A stretch of DNA of 64,000 nt from JACCZX01 sp963801035 (GCA_963801035.1 CAWDDF010000003.1:496001-560000), one strand, 5' to 3'. Numbered from the stretch's first letter, positions 35,332-44,983 are shown. Numbers and translations: made by a program. The notes: a model not told the origin generated them from the sequence alone.

Positions 35332-35658
35332 ATGAACCTTACGATCCACGGAAATCACGTCGAAGTTTCACCCGCATTGCGCGATCACGTCACCAGCAAA
35401 CTGAGCCGCATCGAACGGCACTTTGATCAGGTGATCGATGCGACCGTGCAGCTAACCTGCGAAAAACTGCGTCAACGCGCCGAAATCACACTGCGGGTTC
35501 GGGGCAACAACATTCATGTCGAGTCGGTTGAAGAAGACATGTACGCCGCCATTGACACGCTGGTGGACAAGCTCGACCGCCAGGTGATTCGCCACAAAAA
35601 TCGGCTTAAAGATCACCACGGTGATTCGCTGAAACACCAGCAAGGGGCTCAGCAGTAG
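35332..35658 (+). CDS. hpf: ribosome hibernation-promoting factor
   Basis: 108 residues, the short HPF/YfiA type: MNLTIHGNHVEVSPALRDHV with the conserved basic strand and helix that occupy the 30S decoding site in stationary phase. GAAAGGA upstream of the ATG is a good ribosome site. A His/Gln-rich tail is present in place of the long-form dimerisation domain. The following 221 bases to ptsN hold no gene; a TATTAT hexamer at 35719-35724 and a weak inverted repeat CGAAAGA/TCTTTCG (35696-35740) are the only signals seen. Confidence 0.95.
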   Translation: MNLTIHGNHVEVSPALRDHVTSKLSRIERHFDQVIDATVQLTCEKLRQRAEITLRVRGNNIHVESVEEDMYAAIDTLVDKLDRQVIRHKNRLKDHHGDSLKHQQGAQQ

Positions 35659-35879
35659 CGCAGCGCCGCTGGCTACGGACGTTGCTGGGCACGCACGAAA
35701 GAGGGAGCCATCGGGGTGTATTATCCGCGCCTTTCTTTCGCGGGATGCCGGTGGCTTCAGCGCCGCACGTGTCTTTAAGCGAAGCTAAAAAAGGAAGTTG
35801 ATCTAGTTTCTTCACGTCTGATTGCCCCGCTCCAACTCCCCTACTGTGAGCCGCGTCAGCCAGCACTTCCACCGTCCCC

Positions 35880-36350
35880 ATGAACCTCATTTCACGCATC
35901 CTGCCGGCCACTAATGTATTGATCGATCTGCCGGCCTCGAGCAAAAAGCGCGCATTCGAGCAGGCAGGGTTGTTGTTCGAAAATCATCAGGGGGTGGCGC
36001 ATTCGAAAGTATTCGACAGCCTGTTTGCCCGCGAGCGTCTCGGATCGACCGGCCTGGGTCAGGGCGTCGCGATTCCGCATGGACGCATCAAAGGATTGAA
36101 GGAATCGATTGCAGCGTTTATCAGGCTCGAATCTCCGATCCAGTTCGATGCTCCCGACGGCCAGCCGGTGTCACTGATGATTTTTCTGCTGGTACCCGAA
36201 CAGGCTTCGCAACAGCATCTGGACATTCTGTCCGAGCTCACGCAGATGCTGTCGGACAAGCCATTTCGTGAGAGCTTGCTCGCGGCTACCGACCCGCACG
36301 CGGTGCACGTCGCATTGACCACGTGGGAACCGATTCGTCCCGCCGCGTAG
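35880..36350 (+). CDS. ptsN: nitrogen-PTS EIIA protein
   Basis: 156 residues of the EIIA-fructose/mannitol fold. The phosphorylated histidine lies in GQGVAIPHGRIKGL. It is the final acceptor of the nitrogen-related phosphotransferase chain and regulates rather than transports. No EI-Ntr or NPr gene lies in the window. The start ATG at 35880 gives MNLISRILPATNVLID, the usual N-terminus. Confidence 0.95.
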   Translation: MNLISRILPATNVLIDLPASSKKRAFEQAGLLFENHQGVAHSKVFDSLFARERLGSTGLGQGVAIPHGRIKGLKESIAAFIRLESPIQFDAPDGQPVSLMIFLLVPEQASQQHLDILSELTQMLSDKPFRESLLAATDPHAVHVALTTWEPIRPAA

Positions 36351-36394
36351 TCAGCACGCGTTGACCGGCGCGAGTCTCCTAGAGACCTCACGGC

Positions 36395-37336
36395 ATGCCG
36401 AATTTTCAGTCACTGTTTGAAGCCAATCGCGAATCGTTGCAATTGGAATGGCTCGCGGGCCGCTCGGCCGCTGAAAAGCCGCTAGTTACGCCGGCCACGG
36501 CGAATCTCGCAAGCCCCGATCTGGTTGGATTTCTAAATCCAATTCATCCCGCGCGCCTTCAGGTTCTTGGGCATGCCGAGGTTCGCTATTACAGCGAAAT
36601 GGAGCCAGCGCGTTGGCAGCACTACGCGCGCGAGCTCGAGATCGGCCGGCCGATCGGTCTGATCATTGCCGAAAACCTCGAGGCACCCGAGGCATTGCGG
36701 CACACAGCCGAGACCGCAGGTCTGCCCATGTTGCGTTCGCCGCTGCCGGCGGCGACTGTGATCGAGGTGCTGCGTATTTATTTTTCCAAGCTGTTGGCAC
36801 GGCACTGCACGATGCACGGTGTGTTCATGGATGTGCTCGGCATGGGCGTACTGATCTCCGGAGAATCGAGCGTCGGCAAGAGTGAACTGGGTCTTGAATT
36901 GATCAGCCGTGGCCACGGCCTGGTTGCCGACGATGTCGTAGATTTTTCACGAGTTGCGCCCGATACGATTGAGGGGCGCTGCCCGCACCTGCTCGCCAAC
37001 CTGCTCGAGGTTCGAGGATTGGGCTTGCTCGACATCAAGGCGATCTTCGGCGAGACGGCGGTCCGACGGAAGATGAAATTACGGCTGATCGTCGAGCTAC
37101 GTCGCTACGGCGGCGCAGATACCTTCGAGCGGCTGCCCCTTGAAGGCCAGTCCGAGGAAGTACTTGGATTGCCTGTCCGTAAAGTATTGATCCCGGTGGC
37201 ATCGGGACGCAATTTGGCGGTGCTCACCGAAGCGGCGGTCCGCAACACAATTTTGCAGTTGCGCGGTATCGATACGATGGGGGATTTTCTGCAGCGGCAA
37301 CAGCAGCAGATGAGCGATGAAGGGCCTCGGTCGTGA
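36395..37336 (+). CDS. hprK: HPr kinase/phosphorylase
   Basis: 313 residues: an N-terminal MurF-like domain and a C-terminal kinase with Walker A SGESSVGKSELGLEL, the HxxxDD-type GHGLVADDVVDF and the signature EVRGLGLLDIKAIFG. It phosphorylates and dephosphorylates a serine in HPr. In Betaproteobacteria it sits between ptsN and rapZ, as here. HPr itself is outside the window. Ends before a clear terminator at 37444. Confidence 0.96.
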   Translation: MPNFQSLFEANRESLQLEWLAGRSAAEKPLVTPATANLASPDLVGFLNPIHPARLQVLGHAEVRYYSEMEPARWQHYARELEIGRPIGLIIAENLEAPEALRHTAETAGLPMLRSPLPAATVIEVLRIYFSKLLARHCTMHGVFMDVLGMGVLISGESSVGKSELGLELISRGHGLVADDVVDFSRVAPDTIEGRCPHLLANLLEVRGLGLLDIKAIFGETAVRRKMKLRLIVELRRYGGADTFERLPLEGQSEEVLGLPVRKVLIPVASGRNLAVLTEAAVRNTILQLRGIDTMGDFLQRQQQQMSDEGPRS

Positions 37337-37443
37337 TGTATAGCTTCGTGATGTATCTTGCTTCGTCATCGGCCGCCTGCGAAGAGGCAGGCGAAAAATT
37401 CATATCGAGCTCACTATCCGGCTAATCGATCGCGCGCAATCGG

Positions 37444-37464
37444 GGGCGCTACGGCGCCCTTTTT
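37444..37464 (+). terminator. rho-independent terminator after hprK
   Basis: Stem GGGCGC (37444-37449), loop TACG, GCGCCC (37454-37459) and then TTTTT. A second inverted repeat, CGCCTGC (37374-37380) / GCAGGCG (37387-37393), lies upstream in the same gap and is followed by AAAAA, not T. The terminator separates hprK from rapZ, which therefore needs its own promoter. Confidence 0.85.
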
Positions 37465-37531
37465 GTTGGTCGAGCACAGCAGGCCGCATGCAACAATCAC
37501 CCTCCTCGTCTATCGATTGAGCGCCTGACGC

Positions 37532-38408
37532 ATGCGCATCGTTCTCGTCACCGGGCTATCGGGCTCCGGCAAGTCGGTGGCGATTCGCGTGCTGGAGGAT
37601 GCCGGCTACTACTGCGTCGACAATCTGCCGCCGCAGTTTTTGCTGGATCTCACCTCCTATCTGGATCGGACCGCACACCACGACGTCGCCGTGTCGGTCG
37701 ACGCGCGCAGCGAAGCAACGCTGGCAGACGTGCCGATGATGATTGCGACGTTGCGCGCCGCGGGTCACGATGTTCGCGTCTTGTTCCTAACCGCGTCGGA
37801 CGCCGCACTGGTGCAAAGGTTTTCCGAAACGCGCCGGCGCCATCCAATGGCGTTGCGCGAGCTCGAGCGTGGCGGTGCCAGCACGGTGTCGGAAGCCATC
37901 TCGCTCGAGCGAGCCTTGCTTGATCCGCTGGCTGAAATCGGGCATTCGATCGACACTAGTGGCCTGCATCCGAATTTGCTTCGTCACTGGGTGCGTCAGT
38001 TTGTCGACTCACCGCACGCGAATCTGACGCTGTCGTTCGAGTCGTTTGCTTTCAAGGATGGCATCCCGGTGGCAGCTGATCTTGTGTTCGACGTACGCAA
38101 TTTGCCCAATCCGCATTACGAGCCCGAACTTCGGCCGCTGACCGGCCGCGACGAAGCGGTCGCGACTTTTCTGGTGGCGGCACCGCAGGTGCAGTGAAAT
38201 GATCAATGACATTGCAACGTTCATCGAAAAGTGGCTGCCCAGTTACGTGGCCCAGCACCGGCACTACGTGACGGTGGCGATCGGATGCACCGGCGGACGG
38301 CACCGATCGGTATATGTCGTCGAAGAGCTCGCTCGCCGCTTCCAGCGGCGCGAAGCGGTCTTGGTTCGGCATCGCGGCATCGAGCCGATCCAAGCTCTAG
38401 CAAAGTAA
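37532..38408 (+). pseudogene. rapZ: RNase adapter RapZ, split by a +1 frameshift
   Basis: The first frame (37532-38197) encodes the P-loop half: GLSGSGKS, GYYCVDNLPP, LFLTASD and the FKDGIPVAADLVFDVRNLPN region, then stops at TGA 38195-38197. One base later an ATG at 38199 opens 69 codons that carry the RapZ C-terminal RNA-binding end: TVAIGCTGGRHRSVYVVEEL and RHRGIE. Joining after CAG and skipping one T gives the same number of residues here as E. coli RapZ. RapZ controls glmZ sRNA decay through RNase E and senses glucosamine-6-phosphate. The TGA-A-ATG layout would allow a coupled two-piece protein; a sequence error is at least as likely. Confidence 0.85.
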
Positions 38409-38415
38409 GCCGCGC

Positions 38416-39081
38416 ATGCCGTCTGAAACGCTAACGCGCGTTGCTCTGTTCCCACTGTCTGTTGTGTTGTTCCCACAAGGCGTGCTGCCGCTGCGCGTGT
38501 TTGAAGCACGTTACATGGACATGGTGCGCGATTGCATGCGCGACGAAACATCCTTCGGTGTCTGTCTGGTGTCCGACGCCAAGGGAGCGAGCATGAACGG
38601 AGCACCCGCAACAGTGGATGTCGGATGCCTGGCGCGTATTACGGCGTGGGATATGCAACAGCTCGGCCTGCTGCAAATTCGTACTGTCGGCGGCGACCGC
38701 TTCCGTTTGCTTTCGAGCGAATCGCAGCCGAACGGTCTGATGATGGGCGAGATCGATTTAATCGAGGCCGATGACGATCAGCGCGTACCTGACGAGCATC
38801 GGCCATGCGTCGAGCTGCTGACGCGCATCATCGAGGACATGAGTGCCCAACTGGCGGAGAAACGTCGCACCGGTGAGCCGACCGAAGGTAGCCCAGTGTT
38901 GGCGCAGCTACCGTTTGAGGAGCCGTTTCAAATGGAATCGGCGGCCTGGGTATCGAATCGGCTGTGCGAGGTGCTACCCGTGCCGTTGAAAGCCAAGCAA
39001 AAGCTGATGGAGCTGACCGACGCCGCCACTCGCCTTGAAATCGTTCACACCTATTTGAAACAGCACTCAGTGCTGAAGTAG
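38416..39081 (+). CDS. LON substrate-binding-domain protein
   Basis: 221 residues made only of the Lon N-terminal (LAN) domain: VALFPLSVVLFPQGVLPLRVFEARYMDMV at the start and the helical bundle ending LKAKQKLMELTDAATRLEIVHTYL. No ATPase or protease domain follows. Stand-alone members are common, with unknown function. It begins seven bases after the rapZ end. Convergent with mutY; a small inverted repeat AGGGCC/GGCCCT (39084-39107) lies between, too weak to call a terminator. Confidence 0.88.
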   Translation: MPSETLTRVALFPLSVVLFPQGVLPLRVFEARYMDMVRDCMRDETSFGVCLVSDAKGASMNGAPATVDVGCLARITAWDMQQLGLLQIRTVGGDRFRLLSSESQPNGLMMGEIDLIEADDDQRVPDEHRPCVELLTRIIEDMSAQLAEKRRTGEPTEGSPVLAQLPFEEPFQMESAAWVSNRLCEVLPVPLKAKQKLMELTDAATRLEIVHTYLKQHSVLK

Positions 39082-39105
39082 CCAGGGCCTGTTCACACTT
39101 TGGCC

Positions 39106-40161
39106 CTATACCGCTAGCGGATTCATCACCAGCTGCAATAACCGGCGAATCGGTGCCGGCAGCGGCGCGGTTTCCAGGCCTTCGCTTGAAACGCTGCGCA
39201 GCGCTGGGCTGGCGACACCAACGGTCCCCGTGACCCGTGCAAGCCGCGGCCGCATTAGATACGTGTAGTGCGTGAACTCGTGCCGTATTTCGCCAAGCGT
39301 TTCTGTGATTGCGATGTGTAGACCAAAACGCGCGCTGACCTCGGCGATCAGTGACTCATCATTGCCGGCAGGTTCGAACTCGGGCAGGCTTAACAATCCT
39401 CCCCAGATTCCCGACGGTGGGCGCAACTCGAGTAACACCGCACCGCTCGCATCCTGCATAGCGAGCAACGTCTGCGCTCGCACCGGTCGCTCTCTGACGG
39501 GGCGCGGTGTCGGTAGCTTCTCGATTGACAGCTCGCTGCGTGCGATACACGTGCCGCTTACCGGGCATACGCCGCATTTCGGATGCGTGCGAGCACAAAC
39601 CGTTGCACCCAGGTCCATCAGACCTTGCGTGTATGCCTCAATCTCGTTAGCGGGCAGCAGGCTTTCGGCGCGCTCCCAGAATTTCCGCTCAATCTTTGGG
39701 TGGCCAGGAAAGCCGTGTATTCCGTAATGACGCGCCAGCACGCGCCTGACGTTACCGTCCAGGATTGCCGCGCGCTCGCCGAAGGCGAGTGCCGCAATCG
39801 CAGCGGCAGTCGAACGGCCAATGCCGGGAAGCTGCGCAAGCCGCTCGACGTGGCCGGGGAATTTCCCGCCGTGTTCGCTCACGATCAGCTGCGCGCAGCG
39901 ATGCAGATTGCGCGCTCGCGAGTAATACCCTAGACCTGCCCAGCTCGCCATTACCGATTCGATCGGCGCCGATGCAAGCGCACTCACATCGGGAAAACGC
40001 GCGACAAACCGTTCGTAGTATGGGATGACCGTCGCAACCTGCGTCTGCTGCAGCATGATTTCCGACAGCCAGATCAGGTAAGGATCGTTCGTGCGTTGCC
40101 ACGGCAAATCGTGGCGGCCGTGCTGCTTTTGCCACGTGATGATGCGATCCGCGAAATTCAA
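39106..40161 (-). CDS. mutY: A/G-specific adenine glycosylase
   Basis: 351 residues. The helix-hairpin-helix LPGIGRSTAAAIAALAFGE with the catalytic aspartate in ILDGNVRRVL, the iron-sulfur cluster cysteines in CARTHPKCGVCPVSGTC, and a C-terminal NUDIX-like domain that recognises 8-oxoguanine. It removes adenine opposite 8-oxoG. The catalytic early glutamate is in WLSEIMLQQTQV. Together with mutM, 2.1 kb away on the same strand, it forms the 8-oxoG repair pair, separated by the dynamin-like gene. Confidence 0.97.
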   Translation of the reverse strand: MNFADRIITWQKQHGRHDLPWQRTNDPYLIWLSEIMLQQTQVATVIPYYERFVARFPDVSALASAPIESVMASWAGLGYYSRARNLHRCAQLIVSEHGGKFPGHVERLAQLPGIGRSTAAAIAALAFGERAAILDGNVRRVLARHYGIHGFPGHPKIERKFWERAESLLPANEIEAYTQGLMDLGATVCARTHPKCGVCPVSGTCIARSELSIEKLPTPRPVRERPVRAQTLLAMQDASGAVLLELRPPSGIWGGLLSLPEFEPAGNDESLIAEVSARFGLHIAITETLGEIRHEFTHYTYLMRPRLARVTGTVGVASPALRSVSSEGLETAPLPAPIRRLLQLVMNPLAV

Positions 40162-40172
40162 TGAGGCCCCGA

Positions 40173-42131
40173 CTATGCCGCAAGTGCCTCTTCGTCGAGA
40201 ATTTCCTCGACCTGCGCACGCGCGCCGACTTCGTGAATGCGATCTGTCAGCCGCTTCAACGTCGCGAGCTTGCTTTGTGCATCTTCGAGCGCGTCTTCGA
40301 GCTCGGCGATGCGTTCATCCAGCGATCCTTGCGCGTCTCGAATCTTGGATACAGACTCGGCGCGTTTACGAAGTTGGCTGCGCTGCTCGCGCACCTGCGT
40401 TTCAATTGGCGGCAGCAGCGACTTGACCCACGCTTCTGTATCGCGCTCGGCGGTCGAAAAAATCTCACGCGACTTCGAAACAACAGTGTCGAAAAAGCGC
40501 TCCATTAATCGCCACTTTTCCGTCGTCAGCACCGCCAGCGGTCCGAACTGAGACTTGTACGCGTGCTCGGCTCGTTCCAGGTCAGCGATATACGTGTCAA
40601 GCGAAAACGACATCGGCGGCGACAAGCTCCAACCCAGATCTTCGGCAAAGCGGCGCTGAACGCCGAGCACCATCTGCTCGATCTCGAGCATCCTCGCATT
40701 TGCCGTACGGAACATGTCGCGTAACGAAGCGAAATAATCTTTGACCGCCACCGACAGCTGCGGCGACAGCTTGCTCTTCTTCATGCGGTCTCGCGTGGCC
40801 ACGACCTGCTCACGCAGCGCAGCCACTCGGATGCCGGCAAACAATTTCTCGGAGAGCTTCGAATGCACCAGACGGGCTGCAACGATTCGGCGCACGATCT
40901 CTTCAAATTCATGCTGCTCGGCCAGCGCACGCTGCGTCATGCGCTCAATCGAGCTCTGATTCTTACCCTGCAGCGAACGCAGTTCGTAAAGCTGCTCAAT
41001 GACGCTGCGCTCGCGCGCGTTCAATCCCTGACGGAGCTCCGCAGCCACGCGCTCGACGCCGGATACAGTCTGGTCACGCACGATCTTTTGCTTGGCCGGC
41101 ACGAGCAGTTCGATCAGCGCCTCTTCGAGCAGCGGCAACCGGCTCGCCTGCAACAGTTTCTCGTCACGCTGAACCTTGGCGACCAAACCTTTTTGCGCCG
41201 AGACCGGAAACACCCGCATCGGATCGAGCTCGAGCGTGGCAGCCACAGCAGCCACCTGACGCCGTACTTCCATCTCCATCTCGCCTGGCGTTTTCAACGC
41301 GTCCCACAGGCCGTCGATTTTGTTTAGGACAGCGATGTGATTGCGGTGCCCTGCATCGCCGACGACATGCCGCCACACATCAAGGTCGCTCTTCGTCACT
41401 CCGGTGTCCGCGGCCAGCACGAACAAGACCGCGTGCGCATTGGGTACCAGTGACAGCGTCAGCTCAGGCTCGGTGCCGATTGCGTTCAGCCCCGGCGTGT
41501 CCAGAATCACCAAGCCGTGCTTCAACAACGGATGAGGAAAATTGATGACGGCGTGCCGCCACTTCGAAATCTGAATCAGGCCATTCTTGTCGACGGTGAC
41601 CGATTGATCGGGATCGTCGGCGTCGTACAGGCCGTAGCTCTTCGCCTCGGCGACCGGCACGCGCGCCGTTTCGGCCACGATCTTGAACGCTTCGAGCATT
41701 CCGTCCGCCGAACTCGTGTCCAGCGGAAACACCTGCCATTCGGCCCCAAGCCGCTTGAAATCGGACGTCGAACCGTGCCGTGCGCGTGTTTCGATCGGCA
41801 GCGCCCGGATACAAGGCGGCAGCGTGTCGTCGTACAACAACTCGGTCGGACACATCGTCGTGCGGCCCGCCGACGACGGCAGAATGCGCTTGCCGTAGTC
41901 GGCGAAGAAAATCGCGTTGATCAGCTCAGACTTGCCACGTGAAAATTCGGCGACAAACGCAATCACAAGCTTGTCTTCGGCCAAGCGCTCAAGCGCGACG
42001 TCGATTCGGCGCGCCGATTCGGGCTCCAGCGTCTGCGTTTGTTCAAGCCACTGGCGCAATTGCATGATCGCCGTCGCTAGCGAATCGCGCCAATTTCCGT
42101 ACTGCTCAAAGCTGGAGGCTAATGGGGCCAT
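40173..42131 (-). CDS. dynamin-family large GTPase-like protein
   Basis: 652 residues from the ATG at 42131; the frame is open 16 codons further but without family sequence. The GTPase domain has G1 EFSRGKSELINA, G2 region PSSAGRTTMCPTELLY, G3 VILDTPGLN and G4 VLNKIDGLW. A long helical stalk follows, ending in a coiled coil rich in Glu, Ala, Leu and Arg (RSQLRKRAESVSKIR; DERIAELEDALEDAQSK). There is no clear membrane segment, unlike many bacterial dynamins. Role unknown; relatives remodel or protect membranes. It lies 11 bases from mutY and could be co-transcribed. Confidence 0.85.
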   Translation of the reverse strand: MAPLASSFEQYGNWRDSLATAIMQLRQWLEQTQTLEPESARRIDVALERLAEDKLVIAFVAEFSRGKSELINAIFFADYGKRILPSSAGRTTMCPTELLYDDTLPPCIRALPIETRARHGSTSDFKRLGAEWQVFPLDTSSADGMLEAFKIVAETARVPVAEAKSYGLYDADDPDQSVTVDKNGLIQISKWRHAVINFPHPLLKHGLVILDTPGLNAIGTEPELTLSLVPNAHAVLFVLAADTGVTKSDLDVWRHVVGDAGHRNHIAVLNKIDGLWDALKTPGEMEMEVRRQVAAVAATLELDPMRVFPVSAQKGLVAKVQRDEKLLQASRLPLLEEALIELLVPAKQKIVRDQTVSGVERVAAELRQGLNARERSVIEQLYELRSLQGKNQSSIERMTQRALAEQHEFEEIVRRIVAARLVHSKLSEKLFAGIRVAALREQVVATRDRMKKSKLSPQLSVAVKDYFASLRDMFRTANARMLEIEQMVLGVQRRFAEDLGWSLSPPMSFSLDTYIADLERAEHAYKSQFGPLAVLTTEKWRLMERFFDTVVSKSREIFSTAERDTEAWVKSLLPPIETQVREQRSQLRKRAESVSKIRDAQGSLDERIAELEDALEDAQSKLATLKRLTDRIHEVGARAQVEEILDEEALAA

Positions 42132-42253
42132 AGTGTCGGGTGCGCGGCGTGCGCACGAGGCCGAATCTATAGCATGCACTCACCCTCGCGCACAGTCACC
42201 CAAACGTACAAGCTGTGCCCGGTTGCTGTGTGAGTTCGGGCGATAGCGGCTTG

Positions 42254-43087
42254 TCATCGCCGCTGACAGGCTCGACAGTAATAAGTGGCGCGTTGTCCTT
42301 GTACGACTCGTACGATCGGCGTCGCGCACACGCGGCATGGCTCCCCTGCCCTGTCGTAGACGCGTGCGTCGAGCATGAAGTAGCCATCTGCGCCGTCAAC
42401 GCCAACAAAGTCGCGCAAGGTGCTGCCGCCGACCGCGATCGCTTCGGTCAGCACTTCGCGCACCGCGGCTGCCAGCACCTCATATCGCACGAGCCCGATG
42501 CTGCGCGCCGAGCGTTTGGGATTGATGCGCGCGCGGAACAGACTCTCCGATGCGTAGATATTTCCTACGCCGACCACCACATCGCCGGCAAGCAATACCT
42601 GCTTGATTGACGCCGTACGAGAGCGCGTATGGCGATACAGCCACTGGCCGTCGAAGCGCGGATCGAACGGCTCCAGGCCAAGCCCCACCAGCAGCGGATG
42701 CGCAGCAACTCCACCTTGCGAAGCGTCGTGCCAGAGCAAGGCGCCGAAGCGGCGCGGATCCGTCAGGCGCACGCACGTCGTCCCGAACAGAATGTCGACA
42801 TGATCGTGCAGACCGGGTGGCGGAATCCCGCGCCGACCCGGCCAGACACGCCATGCCCCTGACATACCGAGGTGCGAGATCATCGTGCCATGCGCAAACT
42901 CCCACAGCAGATACTTGCCGCGTCGGCGCAGCCGCTCGACGGTCTGACCCTTTATCAGCGCGGGCAACCGTTTCGGCACGGGCCAGCGCAGCCGCCGATC
43001 GCGCACGATCGCCGATTCCACCCTTTGCTGCTCCACATAGGGCGCCAGGGCGCGGCGTGTCACTTCTACTTCAGGTAGTTCGGGCAC
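42254..43087 (-). CDS. mutM: formamidopyrimidine-DNA glycosylase
   Basis: 277 residues. The enzyme attacks DNA with the amino group of Pro2, so it must start Met-Pro; the GTG at 43087 (codons for M-P-E-L-P-E-V-E-V) is therefore the start even though an ATG eight codons upstream is open. Glu3 follows, a lysine near position 60 (LIKGQTV), the HLGMSG turn, and the C-terminal zinc finger CRVCATPIVRVV...CRACQR. It removes 8-oxoguanine and formamidopyrimidines. Divergent from the TPR lipoprotein gene. Confidence 0.96.
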   Translation of the reverse strand: MPELPEVEVTRRALAPYVEQQRVESAIVRDRRLRWPVPKRLPALIKGQTVERLRRRGKYLLWEFAHGTMISHLGMSGAWRVWPGRRGIPPPGLHDHVDILFGTTCVRLTDPRRFGALLWHDASQGGVAAHPLLVGLGLEPFDPRFDGQWLYRHTRSRTASIKQVLLAGDVVVGVGNIYASESLFRARINPKRSARSIGLVRYEVLAAAVREVLTEAIAVGGSTLRDFVGVDGADGYFMLDARVYDRAGEPCRVCATPIVRVVQGQRATYYCRACQRR

Positions 43088-43189
43088 TTTTCTCGCGATA
43101 ATGACGTCCAAATCATTCTGTTAATGTGCCACGCATCGCGTTTCAGTGTGCCCAGCTCCAACTTCGGCACCACAACACGCCAGGATCCG

Positions 43190-44980
43190 ATGATGACTCG
43201 TCCGCTGTTATTGGCACTGACCGTCAGCGCGTTGTTCGGGTGCACAACCACGCCACTCCCAGCATCGACCGACACGCAGACCGTCGTCGCCGCCTCGTCA
43301 CCTGTACCCGAGGTCACGCCGGATACAAGTACCCAGCGCAGCGACACGATCCCCAACGTCGACGTATCCAGTGCTCTGATGTATCAGCTGATGGCGGCCG
43401 AAGTGGCCGTACAGCGGGGCGACCTGGGGTCGGCATTTGCCGTTTACATGAAACTGGCGCGCGAAACGCGGGATGCTCGCCTGGCCCGGCGTGCCGCCGA
43501 GTTGGCGCTGCAGGGGCGCGCGATGGCGCAGGGTCTTGAGGCGGCGCAACTGTGGTTCGAGCTGGCGCCGAACTCGAGCGAGGCGTCACAAACACTGGCG
43601 ATGTTGTACGCCGGCAGCGGTCGCTTCGATGATGCGTATTCGTTGTTCAAAGCCCAGTTGCAGGCGGCCGCCAATCCAGCGGAAGAGCTATCGCGGATGC
43701 AGCGCGCGCTTGCGCGTACACAGGATCGCGCAGGCGCATTCCACCTGATTGAAAGGCTGGCGCAGCCCTATGCGCAGTCGGCCGATATCAAGCTCGTGCT
43801 TGCCAATGCGGCGCAAGCCGGCGGTTTGAATGCGCGCGCGATACAGGAAGCGCGTGCCGCCGTTGTGCTCGCGCCGGATTCACAACGCGCCGTGTTGACA
43901 GCGGCGCAGTATTTGCAAGCGAGCGATCGTCCCGCCGCACTCGCACTGCTGCAGGATTTCGTTGCCCGACATCCTATGGTGTCGGAGACCAGGCTCGCCT
44001 ACGCGCGACTGCTGATTGCCGATAACAAATTCGACCAGGCGCGCGCTCAGTTTGCGTCGCTGCTGCAAGCCGATCCCAAAAATGCCGACCTCGTTTATTC
44101 GATGGCGCTGCTTTCGATGCAAGGCAAGCTTCCCACCGATGCACGGACGTATCTGCAGCGCTATCTGGAGCTGATCGCCACATCGGACGGCGACGGTTCG
44201 CGCGCCGGCGCGCGCCCGCCCGAGCCGGCTTATTTGTATCTTGCGCAGATCGCCGAGGACGAAAAGCAATTTCCCGCGGCACTTGAATGGCTGCGCAAGA
44301 TCGATGGCGGTGACGAATTTCTAACAGCGCGTGTGCGCGAGGCGTTCGTGCTGTCCAAAATGCAGCGGCTCGATGAAGCGCGCAAGCTACTGCGCACGGT
44401 CAGCGTCCAGTCAGCCGACGAGAAAACGCAACTCGTGCTGGCCGAAGCGCAATTGCTGCGTGAAGCAAAGCGGTATGACGAGTCGTACAAGCTGCTCTCG
44501 CAGGCGCTGGCGATCGCGCCTGATAGCGTGCCGCTGCTATACGACACCGCCATGGCAGCCGAGCGGCTAAACCACGTCACGGTGATGGAAAAGCAGCTGC
44601 GCCGCATCATCGAGCTAAAGCCCGACTATGCGCATGCCTACAACGCGCTCGGCTACAGCCTCGCCGACCGTAACCTGCGACTGCCTGAAGCCTTGCAGCT
44701 GATCGAAAAGGCACATGAGCTCGCGCCCGACGACGCGTTCATTCTCGATTCGCTCGGATGGGTTCACTTTCGTATGGGGGACCTGAAGCTGGCGCGCGAG
44801 CATTTGCAGCGCGCGTACGACGCACGGCCCGATGCCGAGGTCGCCGTGCACCTGGCTGAAGTGCTTTGGGCCAGCGGCGAGCACGACAGCGCGCGCAAGC
44901 TGCTACGCGAGGTGCGCGCCAAGGAGCCGACCAACCCGTTACTGAAGTCGACCGTAACGCGACTGAAAATCGGCTTGTAA
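43190..44980 (+). CDS. TPR-repeat lipoprotein
   Basis: 596 residues. A lipoprotein signal MMTRPLLLALTVSALFGC starts at 43190, and this decides the start over the ATG at 43124. The rest is a long series of tetratricopeptide-like helix pairs (examples: ELAPNSSEASQTLAMLYAGS; LKPDYAHAYNALGYSLADR; DAFILDSLGWVHFRMGDLKLA). It is expected at the outer or inner membrane as a scaffold. A TPR protein before lolB is a constant feature in Betaproteobacteria, but its role is not established. Confidence 0.88.
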   Translation: MMTRPLLLALTVSALFGCTTTPLPASTDTQTVVAASSPVPEVTPDTSTQRSDTIPNVDVSSALMYQLMAAEVAVQRGDLGSAFAVYMKLARETRDARLARRAAELALQGRAMAQGLEAAQLWFELAPNSSEASQTLAMLYAGSGRFDDAYSLFKAQLQAAANPAEELSRMQRALARTQDRAGAFHLIERLAQPYAQSADIKLVLANAAQAGGLNARAIQEARAAVVLAPDSQRAVLTAAQYLQASDRPAALALLQDFVARHPMVSETRLAYARLLIADNKFDQARAQFASLLQADPKNADLVYSMALLSMQGKLPTDARTYLQRYLELIATSDGDGSRAGARPPEPAYLYLAQIAEDEKQFPAALEWLRKIDGGDEFLTARVREAFVLSKMQRLDEARKLLRTVSVQSADEKTQLVLAEAQLLREAKRYDESYKLLSQALAIAPDSVPLLYDTAMAAERLNHVTVMEKQLRRIIELKPDYAHAYNALGYSLADRNLRLPEALQLIEKAHELAPDDAFILDSLGWVHFRMGDLKLAREHLQRAYDARPDAEVAVHLAEVLWASGEHDSARKLLREVRAKEPTNPLLKSTVTRLKIGL

Positions 44981-44983
44981 ACG

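Noticed and set aside
35696..35740. Regulatory hairpin between hpf and ptsN
   Set aside because: Seven-base arms with a 31-base loop are within chance expectation, and no -35 element pairs with the TATTAT hexamer inside.
38186..38201. prfB-like programmed +1 frameshift in rapZ
   Set aside because: CAG-TGA lacks the slippery CTT and the internal Shine-Dalgarno seen in prfB, and two of the other frameshifts in this window are not at stop codons, so a common programmed mechanism is not supported.
39084..39107. Two-way terminator between the LON-domain gene and mutY
   Set aside because: Six-base arms with a 12-base loop and no T run on either side; too weak to claim.
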